Assembly: GCA_015478675.1 (NCBI GenBank)
Contig: JADMIH010000112.1
Coordinates: forward strand, 1-13,092
Direction of reading: 5' to 3'
Origin: Chloroflexota bacterium
GTDB lineage: Bacteria > Chloroflexota > Chloroflexia > QHBQ01 > JADMIH01
DNA length: 13,092 nt
Shown here piece after piece: positions 6,179 to 12,554 of this stretch. A program made the translations under genes and the position numbers. The notes below the pieces were generated by a model, which saw nothing but the letters and a program-made list of their open reading frames with translations, was not told the DNA's origin and did no database searches. Each line of letters opens with the position of its first letter. The stretch's first letter is position 1.

Positions 6179-7416
6179 GCGTTATAGATGCTTTCCAGAT
6201 GGCCTGGCGCAGCTTGCGGGCTAACACCTTGCGCAGCATCCTCACCATGCTCGGTGTAATCATCGGCGTAGCCGCGGTAGTGGCCCTCATGGGCATCGGG
6301 CAGGGCGCGCAAAACTCGATCACTGCCCAGGTCACCAGCACCGGCACTAACCTGTTGACTGTCTTTCCGGGGCAAACGACCCAGGGGGGCGTCCGGTCAG
6401 CCGCAGGCAGCGCATCAACCCTTACCCAGGAGGATGCCGTTGCAATAGCCGACTCGGCAAACTGCGATAGTTGCGCGATAGTAGCACCGGAATATACACG
6501 CGGCACTGTGGGCGTAGTCTACAACGATCAGAATACTAACACGCGTGCGCTGGGCGTCACACCTGAGTACGAACAGGTCCGCAATCTGCCGGTGAGCAAT
6601 GGCGCATGGTTCACTCAGGGCGATGTAGCAGCAGCTGTGAACGTGGCTGTGATCGGCAGTACCGCCGCTGACACTCTTTTCCAGGGCGACGACCCTATAG
6701 GCAAAATCATACGCATCAACCGCCTCTCCTTTAAGGTAGTGGGAGTGCTTGCCTCCAAAGGCGGCACAGGCTTCAACAACGCGGATGACGCGGTGTACGT
6801 ACCCATAAGTACAGCGCAGCGTAAGCTCTTTGGCACACGTCAGGGAACAGTGACTGGCAAGGCGGTAAGCGCTATCTATGTGCAGGTGGCAAATAAGGAC
6901 AGCATGACGCAAGCGCAGGACCAGATCACACAACTTCTGCGCGAGCGCCATCGCCTGACCAGCGACACCAACGACTTCTCTGTGACCAACCAGGCTGACC
7001 TGTTGAGTACCCTCAATGGCGTGATCACTACGCTTACTCTTTTTCTCGGGGCTATAGCAGGCATATCTCTGCTGGTCGGCGGGATCGGCATCATGAACAT
7101 CATGCTTGTCTCAGTGACGGAGCGTACACGTGAGATAGGCATTCGCAAGGCTGTGGGCGCGCAGCAAAGCGATGTACTAAGTCAATTCTTGATCGAAGCC
7201 ATTACACTGAGCGTGGGCGGCGGGCTGATAGGGCTGGGCTTAGGTGTGCTCATCGCCCAACTGGTTACAATTACAGGCGTAATAACCTCATCAGTGACCC
7301 CAGCAGCGGGTGTCTTGGCGGTGCTATTCTCCGTGGCAGTAGGTCTTTTCTTCGGAATATACCCTGCCCGCAGGGCCGCCCGCCTCGACCCAATAGAAGC
7401 TCTCAGGTATGAATAA
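6175..7416 (+). CDS. ABC transporter permease, MacB/FtsX type
   Basis: 413 residues. Membrane component of the exporter. Seen: one N-terminal membrane helix (about 22-42, ILTMLGVIIGVAAVVALMGIG), a large extracytoplasmic MacB core domain (about 45-275), and a C-terminal FtsX domain with three helices (about 282-310, 336-360 and 372-398). The family hallmark GIGIMNIMLVSVTERTREIG and the following IRKAVGA lie at the coupling loop, and the end PARRAARLDPIEALRYE is typical. The start overlaps the ATPase stop (ATGA). One oddity is a C-x-x-C pair (Cys97, Cys100) in the extracytoplasmic domain, in a region where homologues I know usually lack cysteines. With the adaptor it forms a three-component mechanotransmission exporter; no outer-membrane channel gene is present. 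Confidence 0.94.
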   Translation: MSVIDAFQMAWRSLRANTLRSILTMLGVIIGVAAVVALMGIGQGAQNSITAQVTSTGTNLLTVFPGQTTQGGVRSAAGSASTLTQEDAVAIADSANCDSCAIVAPEYTRGTVGVVYNDQNTNTRALGVTPEYEQVRNLPVSNGAWFTQGDVAAAVNVAVIGSTAADTLFQGDDPIGKIIRINRLSFKVVGVLASKGGTGFNNADDAVYVPISTAQRKLFGTRQGTVTGKAVSAIYVQVANKDSMTQAQDQITQLLRERHRLTSDTNDFSVTNQADLLSTLNGVITTLTLFLGAIAGISLLVGGIGIMNIMLVSVTERTREIGIRKAVGAQQSDVLSQFLIEAITLSVGGGLIGLGLGVLIAQLVTITGVITSSVTPAAGVLAVLFSVAVGLFFGIYPARRAARLDPIEALRYE

Positions 7417-7487
7417 CTGTCGCCTGGCTCTAGATCAGCCTGCATGCAGTATGTAACACCCACTAATCTTAAGAAAGGAATCAAAAT

Positions 7488-8033
7488 ATGAAACGCATAG
7501 TAATCACTATTGTATCGCTGGTGCTCCTCGTCGTGGTGGCAGGTGCTGCATTTTGGGCCGGGACTAACGTGGGCCATGCTCAGGCACAGGCACAGCAGAA
7601 TGACGTCAACAGCTTCCTTGCTAGCAGAGGGGTAGATACCAGCGGCACAGGCGGAGCCGGGGCTACCGGAGGGTCGGGGACCGGAACTGGAGCCTTCGGT
7701 GGTCGCGGCGGCGCGGGCTTTGCAAATCGAGGCGCAACAGGCACCATAACCAAGATCGAGGGCAACGTCATAACGATCACAGATAGTCAAGGCCAAACCC
7801 TGACAGTCAACATCACCGATAACACGCCCATCGTCAAGAGTGTGTTGGGCGCTAAGAGCGATCTGGTAGTGGGTGGCCGTATCCTGGCGGCGGGTACCCG
7901 GTCGGGCAATAATGTCGCCGCCCAGGGCATCCAGATCACCGACCAGCCAAATGGTACAGGGAGCCTCTTCGGTAGAGGCAACGGGGCAAGCCACACACCT
8001 TCGCCTGCAACCACAGCCACCCCGGGCCAGTAG
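7488..8033 (+). CDS. Membrane-anchored or secreted DUF5666-like protein
   Basis: 181 residues. Seen: an N-terminal hydrophobic helix (about 4-25) that is an anchor or uncleaved signal; no lipobox cysteine; a Gly/Thr-rich low-complexity stretch (53-84); a small beta-rich domain (84-152, GTITKIEGNVITITDSQGQTLTV ... VVGGRILAAGTRSGNNVAAQGIQI) that fits the DUF5666/OB-like pattern; and a Ser/Thr/Pro tail. AAAGGAA (7474-7480) is the ribosome binding site. It lies 71 bases after the permease gene and ahead of a strong terminator, so it is probably the last gene of the exporter operon. It shares Gly-rich low complexity with the adaptor C-terminus (GGRGGAG here, LRGGAGG there). Its role is unknown; an extracytoplasmic accessory of the exporter is a guess. 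Confidence 0.8.
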   Translation: MKRIVITIVSLVLLVVVAGAAFWAGTNVGHAQAQAQQNDVNSFLASRGVDTSGTGGAGATGGSGTGTGAFGGRGGAGFANRGATGTITKIEGNVITITDSQGQTLTVNITDNTPIVKSVLGAKSDLVVGGRILAAGTRSGNNVAAQGIQITDQPNGTGSLFGRGNGASHTPSPATTATPGQ

Positions 8034-8089
8034 AGAGTAAGGGCAAGGCCCTGCCCGCCTCACACGTAGAGGCTTTCTCCTTCACAAAG

Positions 8090-8140
8090 ACAAAGACAAA
8101 TACAACAGCAGGCTTGTGCCGCTGTTGTATTTGTCTTTGT
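8090..8140 (+). terminator. Strong intrinsic terminator after the efflux operon
   Basis: Perfect 20-bp stem: arms 8090-8109 and 8121-8140 (ACAAAGACAAATACAACAGC and its complement). An inner GGC/GCC pairing leaves a TTGT loop with one bulged A. The descending arm is itself T-rich and is followed by TCTCTTCC. It separates the efflux operon from the DUF1800 operon. Confidence 0.8.
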
Positions 8141-8153
8141 TCTCTTCCGCACT

Positions 8154-8170
8154 TTTACAAAGAATTTACA
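8154..8170 (+). promoter_or_regulatory. PhoP/PhoB-class direct-repeat operator upstream of the DUF1800-DUF1501-tatA cluster
   Basis: TTTACA (8154-8159), AAGAA, TTTACA (8165-8170). Further half-matches keep the 11-base period: GTTACC (8176-8181) and CTAACC (8187-8192), giving four hexamers in register as in B. subtilis PhoP-activated promoters. Over the 18 bases starting one T upstream it matches the copy at 2556-2573 in 17 positions. Confidence 0.6.
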
Positions 8171-8212
8171 ACCTTGTTACCAGTAGCTAACCATAATGAA
8201 CGAACACCCATG

Positions 8213-8218
8213 TATACT
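8213..8218 (+). promoter_or_regulatory. Candidate -10 hexamer for the DUF1800 operon
   Basis: TATACT, five of six consensus bases, begins 43 bases after the second TTTACA, the same distance as at 2616. No -35 match lies 16-18 bases upstream. The leader would be about 70 bases and carries a short hairpin (8258-8264 with 8268-8276, CCACCGG/CCGGcGTGG) just before the ribosome binding site. Confidence 0.45.
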
Positions 8219-8292
8219 ATTTATAACTGAGACTCGCGTGGACGGCTAACAAAGCTACCACCGGCATCCGGCGTGGAAAGGAAAGACAACCT

Positions 8293-9639
8293 ATGGCACA
8301 GACCGACCGGCACCTGATAGCGCACCTGCTGAGGCGGGCGGGCTTCGGCAGCAACGCCGCCGATATTGATGCGTACGCTGCCCTCAGCTATGAAGACGCT
8401 GTAAACAGCCTTGTCAACTATGAACAGGTAGACGACACCGGCGTAGAAGACGCTCTCCAGCAGATGCGCAGCGCCGCTCCCGCCTCTACCAACGACAAAC
8501 GTCCTCAGTATGGCAATCCTCAGCTTGAGGTAGCCACCTGGCTGACGCGCATGCTCCTCAGCAAGCGCCCTCTGCAAGAGAAGATGGCGCTCTTCTGGCA
8601 TGGACATTTCGTCTCTTCCATTGTTGATGTGAAGAGCGCAAACCTCATGGCAAAGCAAAATGCGCTCTACCGCGCTAATGCTCTCACCCAGGACTTCAAA
8701 GTCTTCACCAAAGAGGTTTCCCGCGACCCCGCTATGCTGATCTATCTGAACAACAACACCAACCGCAAAGACGCACCCAACGAAAACTGGGCGCGAGAGT
8801 TGATGGAGTTGTTCACCCTCGGTATCGGCAACTATACAGAAACAGATGTGAAAGAGGGAGCGCGTGCCTTCACCGGTTGGACAGTCACCAAAGAAGGTAA
8901 CGCTCTTTTCAGAGCCAATCTACACGACAGCGGCCAGAAGACCTTCCTGGGAGTCACAGGCAACCTCAGCGGTGATGACGCTGTGGATATTATATTCAAG
9001 CAGCCCGCGCACCCAGTCTTCATGGCACGCAAGCTCTTCCGCTTCTTCGTCTACGATGACCCGGACGATGCCACAGTCAACCGCTTTGCCGATATATATA
9101 CAAAGAGCAACTTTAGCATCAAAGAGCTTGTGAAACAGATATTGCTCTCACCTGAGTTCCGCTCCACCAAAGCATATTACTCGCTTGTGAAAAGCCCTGC
9201 GGAGTTCACGATTGGGGCCATGCGCGCGCTCTCAGCAGAAATCTACGACCTCAAATCGTGGCAGGGGATCTCGGCAGCCCTGGCAGCTATGGGCCAGCAG
9301 ATTTATGCCCCACCCAATGTGGGCGGCTGGCCGGGCAACAGAACCTGGGTGAACACCAGCGCCTACTACAGCCGTGCTAACCTCGCCAGGGAACTGGTCA
9401 GTATTGACAGCGACTACACTATTGACCCAACAGAGATAGCCAACGCAGCAGGCGCTAACACGCCCCAGGCAGCGGTTGATTACTTCCTTGAACTCCTGCT
9501 CCAGACAAATGTGCCCGCTGACTACCGTGGCACACTGCTGAGCTATGCAGGCAACTTTACTGATGCAAAGACCACCGATGGCAAGCTGAGAGGCCTCGTC
9601 AGGCTCATTATGTCAACCCCAGTCTACCAGATGAACTAG
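8293..9639 (+). CDS. DUF1800 family protein
   Basis: 448 residues, full length for the family. Seen: LLRRAGFGS at the N-terminus (12-20), FWHGHF (101-106), the hallmark NENWARELMELFTLGIGNYTE (163-183), GARAFTGWT (189-197), FLGVTGNLSGDDAVDIIF (218-235), LLSPEFRS (284-291), and PPNVGGWPG (340-348). Family members are usually encoded beside a DUF1501 protein, as here; the biochemical function is unknown. There is no visible signal peptide (MAQTDRHLIAHLLRRAG), so it is either cytoplasmic or exported as a passenger of the Tat-signalled neighbour. The purine-rich GGAAAGGAAAG (8275-8285) is the ribosome binding site. It is first in a cluster with the DUF1501 gene and tatA. Confidence 0.92.
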   Translation: MAQTDRHLIAHLLRRAGFGSNAADIDAYAALSYEDAVNSLVNYEQVDDTGVEDALQQMRSAAPASTNDKRPQYGNPQLEVATWLTRMLLSKRPLQEKMALFWHGHFVSSIVDVKSANLMAKQNALYRANALTQDFKVFTKEVSRDPAMLIYLNNNTNRKDAPNENWARELMELFTLGIGNYTETDVKEGARAFTGWTVTKEGNALFRANLHDSGQKTFLGVTGNLSGDDAVDIIFKQPAHPVFMARKLFRFFVYDDPDDATVNRFADIYTKSNFSIKELVKQILLSPEFRSTKAYYSLVKSPAEFTIGAMRALSAEIYDLKSWQGISAALAAMGQQIYAPPNVGGWPGNRTWVNTSAYYSRANLARELVSIDSDYTIDPTEIANAAGANTPQAAVDYFLELLLQTNVPADYRGTLLSYAGNFTDAKTTDGKLRGLVRLIMSTPVYQMN

Positions 9640-9662
9640 AGCGTATTGCGTAAACAGGCATT

Positions 9663-9674
9663 AGAGCCGGCTCT
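9663..9674. repeat. 12-bp perfect palindrome between the DUF1800 and DUF1501 genes
   Basis: AGAGCCGGCTCT lies 24 bases after the DUF1800 stop. It could fold only as a short 4-bp stem with a CCGG loop, too weak for a terminator, so the two genes are probably still co-transcribed. Confidence 0.3.
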
Positions 9675-9700
9675 TTAGCCTTCTACCTTCACAGTGATTC

Positions 9701-9721
9701 ATTGCGCACTACGTATTACGA
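9701..9721 (+). repeat. Heptamer array, three units
   Basis: ATTGCGC-ACTACGT-ATTACGA, exactly 3 x 7 bases, ending four bases before the AGGAGA ribosome binding site of the DUF1501 gene. Same family and position as the array at 932-952. Confidence 0.55.
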
Positions 9722-9737
9722 GTCAGGAGAAATACCA

Positions 9738-11063
9738 ATGAGCATTACACGTCGCGACTTTACAAAGGGCGGGCTGGCGGTCGCCGCCCTCGGGTTGGTT
9801 GCCCCGGCATTTCTGGTAAAGAGCGCATATACTCTGACCCCAGCCACCAGCCGCGGTGGAGACAGAGCGGGCAATGATCTCCTGGCTGGAGCCACGCCCA
9901 CCGGCACGGCTTCCGCCACGCCTTCCGCCAACGGCAACCTCAAGAAGAATGTGCTGGTTGTAGTGCAGCTTTCCGGCGGCAACGATGGCCTGGGCACAGT
10001 CATCCCCTATACAAATAAAGCCTACTTCGGCGCTCGCCCCGCTCTTGCTCCAAAGCCGGAGGAAGTGCTCAAGCTGAACAGCACGATGGGCCTTCACCCT
10101 TCGCTCAAAGGCTTACAAAGCCTCTACAATAACGGCCACCTCGCTGTGGTGCAAGGGGTAGGCTATCCTAACCCCAACCGCTCGCACTTTCGCTCGATGG
10201 AGATCTGGCAGACAGGCCGCCCTGACGTAAAGGAGCCAACAGGCTGGCTGGGGCGCTACCTTGAGGCTAACGACGATGACGAGGCTAACACATTGCGTGC
10301 TATCAACGTCGGCAATCTGCTGCCGCGCACTCTTTATACAGAGACAACGCTGGTGCCATCTATCACGAACCTGGAAGCTTACCAATTCCGCACCGATGGC
10401 CGATACCTGGGCGACCCTACAGCGCAGATAGACGCGATCCACCAGCTTTGCGATCACACGATTCACGGCCCCTTCGAGGAGTATGTGAGCCAGGCGGCTC
10501 TAGACGCTTTTACAAGCTCCGATGCACTCAAAGCGGCTGTAGGCCGCTACCAATCAAGCGTACAGTATGGCAATAACCCCTTCGCTGAAGGGATGAAGCT
10601 GATCGCCCAGGTGATCGCTGCCGACCTCGGCACCCGCATCTTCTATATCAGCCTCGGCGGCTTCGACACTCACTCGAGCCAGGCGGGGCGGCACGGCGAG
10701 CTGTTGACCATGCTCGATGAGGGCATCGCCACCTTCTACAACGACCTCGATAAGATGGGCAAATCCGACCAGGTGGCGCTGATGACCTTCTCCGAGTTCG
10801 GACGGCGTGTGCAGCAAAACGCCAGCCAGGGTACGGATCATGGCACATCATTGCCGATGTTCCTGATCGGCGCCAACATAAAAGGTGGGCTGTACGGCAA
10901 CGACCCTGACCTCACAAACCTGGATAACGGCGACTTGCGGATGCAGACCGACTTCCGCTCGGTCTACGCCTCTGTGATTCGCAACTGGCTAGGGGCTGAC
11001 CCCAGCAAAGTAATAGAGGGCAGCTACAGCGACATCCAATTTACCTTGACCGCAAATAAGTAA
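9738..11063 (+). CDS. DUF1501 family protein with twin-arginine signal
   Basis: 441 residues from ATG 9738, chosen because AGGAGA (9725-9730) precedes it and the Tat signal then sits at the N-terminus; the in-frame start at 9702 lacks this. Seen: the Tat motif TRRDFTK (residues 4-10) followed by a hydrophobic stretch (12-30); a Thr/Ala/Ser-rich linker (about 51-68); the core motifs VVVQLSGGNDGLGTVIPY (74-91), NRSHFRSMEIWQTGR (147-161), LGGFDTHSSQAGRHGEL (306-322), MTFSEFGRRV (349-358) and GTDHGTSLPMFLIG (365-378). DUF1501 proteins are thought related to the sulfatase/alkaline phosphatase fold; the His and Asp in GGFDTH and GTDHG are candidate ligands. Export as a folded protein is inferred from the signal. 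Follows DUF1800 and precedes tatA. Confidence 0.93.
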   Translation: MSITRRDFTKGGLAVAALGLVAPAFLVKSAYTLTPATSRGGDRAGNDLLAGATPTGTASATPSANGNLKKNVLVVVQLSGGNDGLGTVIPYTNKAYFGARPALAPKPEEVLKLNSTMGLHPSLKGLQSLYNNGHLAVVQGVGYPNPNRSHFRSMEIWQTGRPDVKEPTGWLGRYLEANDDDEANTLRAINVGNLLPRTLYTETTLVPSITNLEAYQFRTDGRYLGDPTAQIDAIHQLCDHTIHGPFEEYVSQAALDAFTSSDALKAAVGRYQSSVQYGNNPFAEGMKLIAQVIAADLGTRIFYISLGGFDTHSSQAGRHGELLTMLDEGIATFYNDLDKMGKSDQVALMTFSEFGRRVQQNASQGTDHGTSLPMFLIGANIKGGLYGNDPDLTNLDNGDLRMQTDFRSVYASVIRNWLGADPSKVIEGSYSDIQFTLTANK

Positions 11064-11161
11064 TCCGCTCTCGCGTTTACCACCGCTAATGGTCCTTCGA
11101 AAGATTGATTTTAGACCGGGTAGGGAATAAATGCCCGGACCGCGACGAAAAGGAGAGAATC

Positions 11162-11338
11162 ATGTTTGAAGGTTTACTACAGCCGACGCACCTTGCGTTG
11201 ATACTTGTGCTGGTACTTGTTATCTTTGGGCCTGGCAAGCTGCCCCAGCTTGGCAAAGCGCTCGGCGAATCGGTGCGTGAGCTACGCAACACCGCCTCCG
11301 ACATCACACAACAGGAACCCGCCACCAAAGCAGAATAG
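11162..11338 (+). CDS. tatA: Twin-arginine translocase subunit TatA/TatE
   Basis: 58 residues from ATG 11162, set by AGGAGA (11151-11156); an earlier in-frame ATG at 11105 would add an untypical polar head. Seen: a short N-terminal membrane helix (about 10-22, HLALILVLVLVIF), the hinge FGPGKLPQLGKALGESVREL (22-41) that defines TatA, and a short acidic/polar tail. It forms the protein-conducting oligomer of the Tat pathway with TatC, which is not in this window. It is shorter than most TatA proteins, with a truncated tail, but the functional core is complete. It lies about 100 bases after the Tat-dependent DUF1501 gene, suggesting a dedicated or co-regulated TatA, as in the phoD-tatAd-tatCd arrangement of B. 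subtilis. Confidence 0.92.
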   Translation: MFEGLLQPTHLALILVLVLVIFGPGKLPQLGKALGESVRELRNTASDITQQEPATKAE

Positions 11339-11359
11339 TGCGAACAAACAGTATCAAAA

Positions 11360-11614
11360 GTAGGTGTTCAGAGTAAGGCATGACCCTGTGGGCCACCATT
11401 ACCGATGAAAATACGAGTGACTTAGCACCTCTCTATACTACTACCGTTCGCATTTCTAGAGGAGTTCGGGTGGAGCAATCTTCTTGGGGTATATGCGCGG
11501 GTGTATCGCCACCTGCCCTCACCCCATGCCCCCTCTCCCATGAAGGGAGAGGGGGCTTTACTCCTGCTGAGTGTACAAGGGCCCGGCCCTTGCGCCCCTG
11601 TTCTGAACACTTAC
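11360..11614 (+). mobile_element. MITE-like element, copy 2 (255 bp)
   Basis: Left end GTAGGTGTTCAGA (11360-11372) and right end TCTGAACACTTAC (11602-11614) are inverted repeats matching at 12 of 13 positions. The flanks carry a perfect 8-bp duplication, TATCAAAA (11352-11359 and 11615-11622); the next base is G on both sides. The body aligns along its length with copy 1 (2130-2399) in the same orientation. There is no transposase. It inserted between tatA and the terminator shared with the yugP-like gene. Confidence 0.88.
11528..11556 (+). repeat. GC-rich hairpin inside MITE copy 2
   Basis: GCCCCCTCTCCC (11528-11539) and GGGAGAGGGGGC (11545-11556) form a perfect 12-bp stem, loop ATGAA, followed by TTTA. 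Same stem as in copy 1. It is downstream of tatA in the sense direction and could end some tatA transcripts. Confidence 0.75.
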
Positions 11615-11622
11615 TATCAAAA

Positions 11623-11653
11623 GAAATAGAGCAGCTTTTGGCTGCTCTATTTC
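11623..11653. terminator. Intrinsic terminator between convergent tatA and yugP-like genes
   Basis: GAAATAGAGCAGC (11623-11635) and GCTGCTCTATTTC (11641-11653), a 13-bp perfect stem with a TTTTG loop. On the minus strand the stem is followed by TTTTGATAG, making it a good terminator for the minus-strand gene. On the plus strand the tail is ACTCATCTTTC, so it is weaker for tatA. The right target duplication of the MITE abuts and overlaps this T-tract. Confidence 0.75.
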
Positions 11654-11670
11654 ACTCATCTTTCAGGCCC

Positions 11671-12408
11671 TTAGCGGCGGCGGCCACTGCCTGAGGCGAG
11701 CATAACATAGTACAACAGGTTCAGCACGGAAGCGGCAAGCCCCGCCACATATGTGAAGGCCGCGGCGGTCAGCACCGATCGAGCTTGACTGTATTCCGTA
11801 CGGTCCACAAGGCCAGTGTTTGTAAGCATCTGCATCGCACGTGAGCTGGCGTTCAATTCTACAGGCAGTGTAAGCAGCGCGAAGAGGGTGCCAACGGCGA
11901 ACGCTCCAACGCCCAACCAGATCAGACCTGTAAACTGAAGCACCAGCCCGATTATCACAAGAATGATGCCAAACTGTGAACCAATGTTAGCAGCAGGCAC
12001 AATCGCCGATCTTGCGCGCATGAGCGTATAGCCCTGGGCATCCTGAACAGCATGCCCTGCTTCGTGAGCAGCAACGCTGATCGCCGCCACCGATGCGCTA
12101 CCATACACAGCGTCAGATAAGCGCAATACTTTATCGCTCGGATCGTAATGATCGTTGAGCGAAGGAGTTGAGCCGCCCGACATGCGGCCCATAGGTGATC
12201 CTGTGCGCTCGATAGATATATGGCTGAGTCCCGCGCTGTCGAGTATGCGCCGCGCTGCCTGTGCGCCTGTTATCTGTTGCATATTAGGTATCTGCGATGC
12301 CTTCTTGAAGGCATTGGTAACCCACCACTGCGCCAGCCCAGTAAGGATCAGCGTAGGCAAGAAAACGTACAGCAAATACCCTGAGTTGAACATTGGATAA
12401 AAGAACAT
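11671..12408 (-). CDS. yugP: YugP-like membrane zinc metallopeptidase
   Basis: 245 residues, normal for the YugP / neutral zinc metallopeptidase family. Seen: an N-terminal membrane helix (about 9-26), the typical NDHYDPSDKVLRLSDAVYG (85-103), the zinc site HEAGH (115-119) with a likely third ligand Glu184 in LPVELNASSRAM, two hydrophobic segments around 141-180, and a C-terminal hydrophobic stretch (212-238) before an SGRRR end. The active site is predicted on or near the cytoplasmic face by analogy with related membrane proteases; the substrate is unknown. The ATG at 12408 is preceded on its strand by GGAGGAG with 8 bases between. It is a single-gene unit ending at the 11623-11653 terminator. 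Confidence 0.9.
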   Translation of the reverse strand: MFFYPMFNSGYLLYVFLPTLILTGLAQWWVTNAFKKASQIPNMQQITGAQAARRILDSAGLSHISIERTGSPMGRMSGGSTPSLNDHYDPSDKVLRLSDAVYGSASVAAISVAAHEAGHAVQDAQGYTLMRARSAIVPAANIGSQFGIILVIIGLVLQFTGLIWLGVGAFAVGTLFALLTLPVELNASSRAMQMLTNTGLVDRTEYSQARSVLTAAAFTYVAGLAASVLNLLYYVMLASGSGRRR

Positions 12409-12431
12409 TCTTTAATCTCCTCCAGGATCGG

Positions 12432-12451
12432 GCGGCACAACGGCGTGCCGC
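12432..12451 (-). promoter_or_regulatory. Hairpin in the leader of the yugP-like gene
   Basis: GCGGCAC (12432-12438) and GTGCCGC (12445-12451) form a perfect 7-bp stem around a 6-base loop, ending about 10 bases before the GGAGGAG ribosome binding site on the minus strand. A -10-like TATAAT (12474-12479, minus strand) lies upstream without a clear -35, so the hairpin would be in the transcript. A regulatory role is inference. Confidence 0.4.
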
Positions 12452-12526
12452 GATTATTTCTATCACACTATATTATACGCAAAAAGAAGCATAACAGTTG
12501 CGATCTCAGAGACAAGCCGGGACTGA

Positions 12527-12554
12527 TGAGTAGTGAGTAGATTACTCCTTACTC
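12527..12554. repeat. Heptamer array, 2+2 units in inverted arrangement
   Basis: TGAGTAG-TGAGTAG followed directly by ATTACTC-CTTACTC: two direct pairs facing each other, giving an imperfect hairpin (11 of 13 pairs, 3-base loop; 12527-12539 with 12543-12555). It overlaps the stop codon of the oxidoreductase gene and has no T-tract on the minus strand, so it is not a typical terminator. Confidence 0.5.

Noticed and set aside
7182..8063. A 293-codon open frame on the minus strand
   Set aside because: It spans the end of the permease gene and all of the DUF5666 gene, both of which have clear family motifs. It has no ribosome binding site, and its translation is Cys/Arg-rich without domain character.
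9702..9737. Upstream start for the DUF1501 protein
   Set aside because: It would place 12 extra residues before the Tat motif and overlap the heptamer array; the ATG at 9738 has a good ribosome binding site.
11105..11161. Upstream start for TatA
   Set aside because: It adds 19 polar residues in front of a membrane helix that is normally at the extreme N-terminus; the ATG at 11162 has AGGAGA at the right distance.
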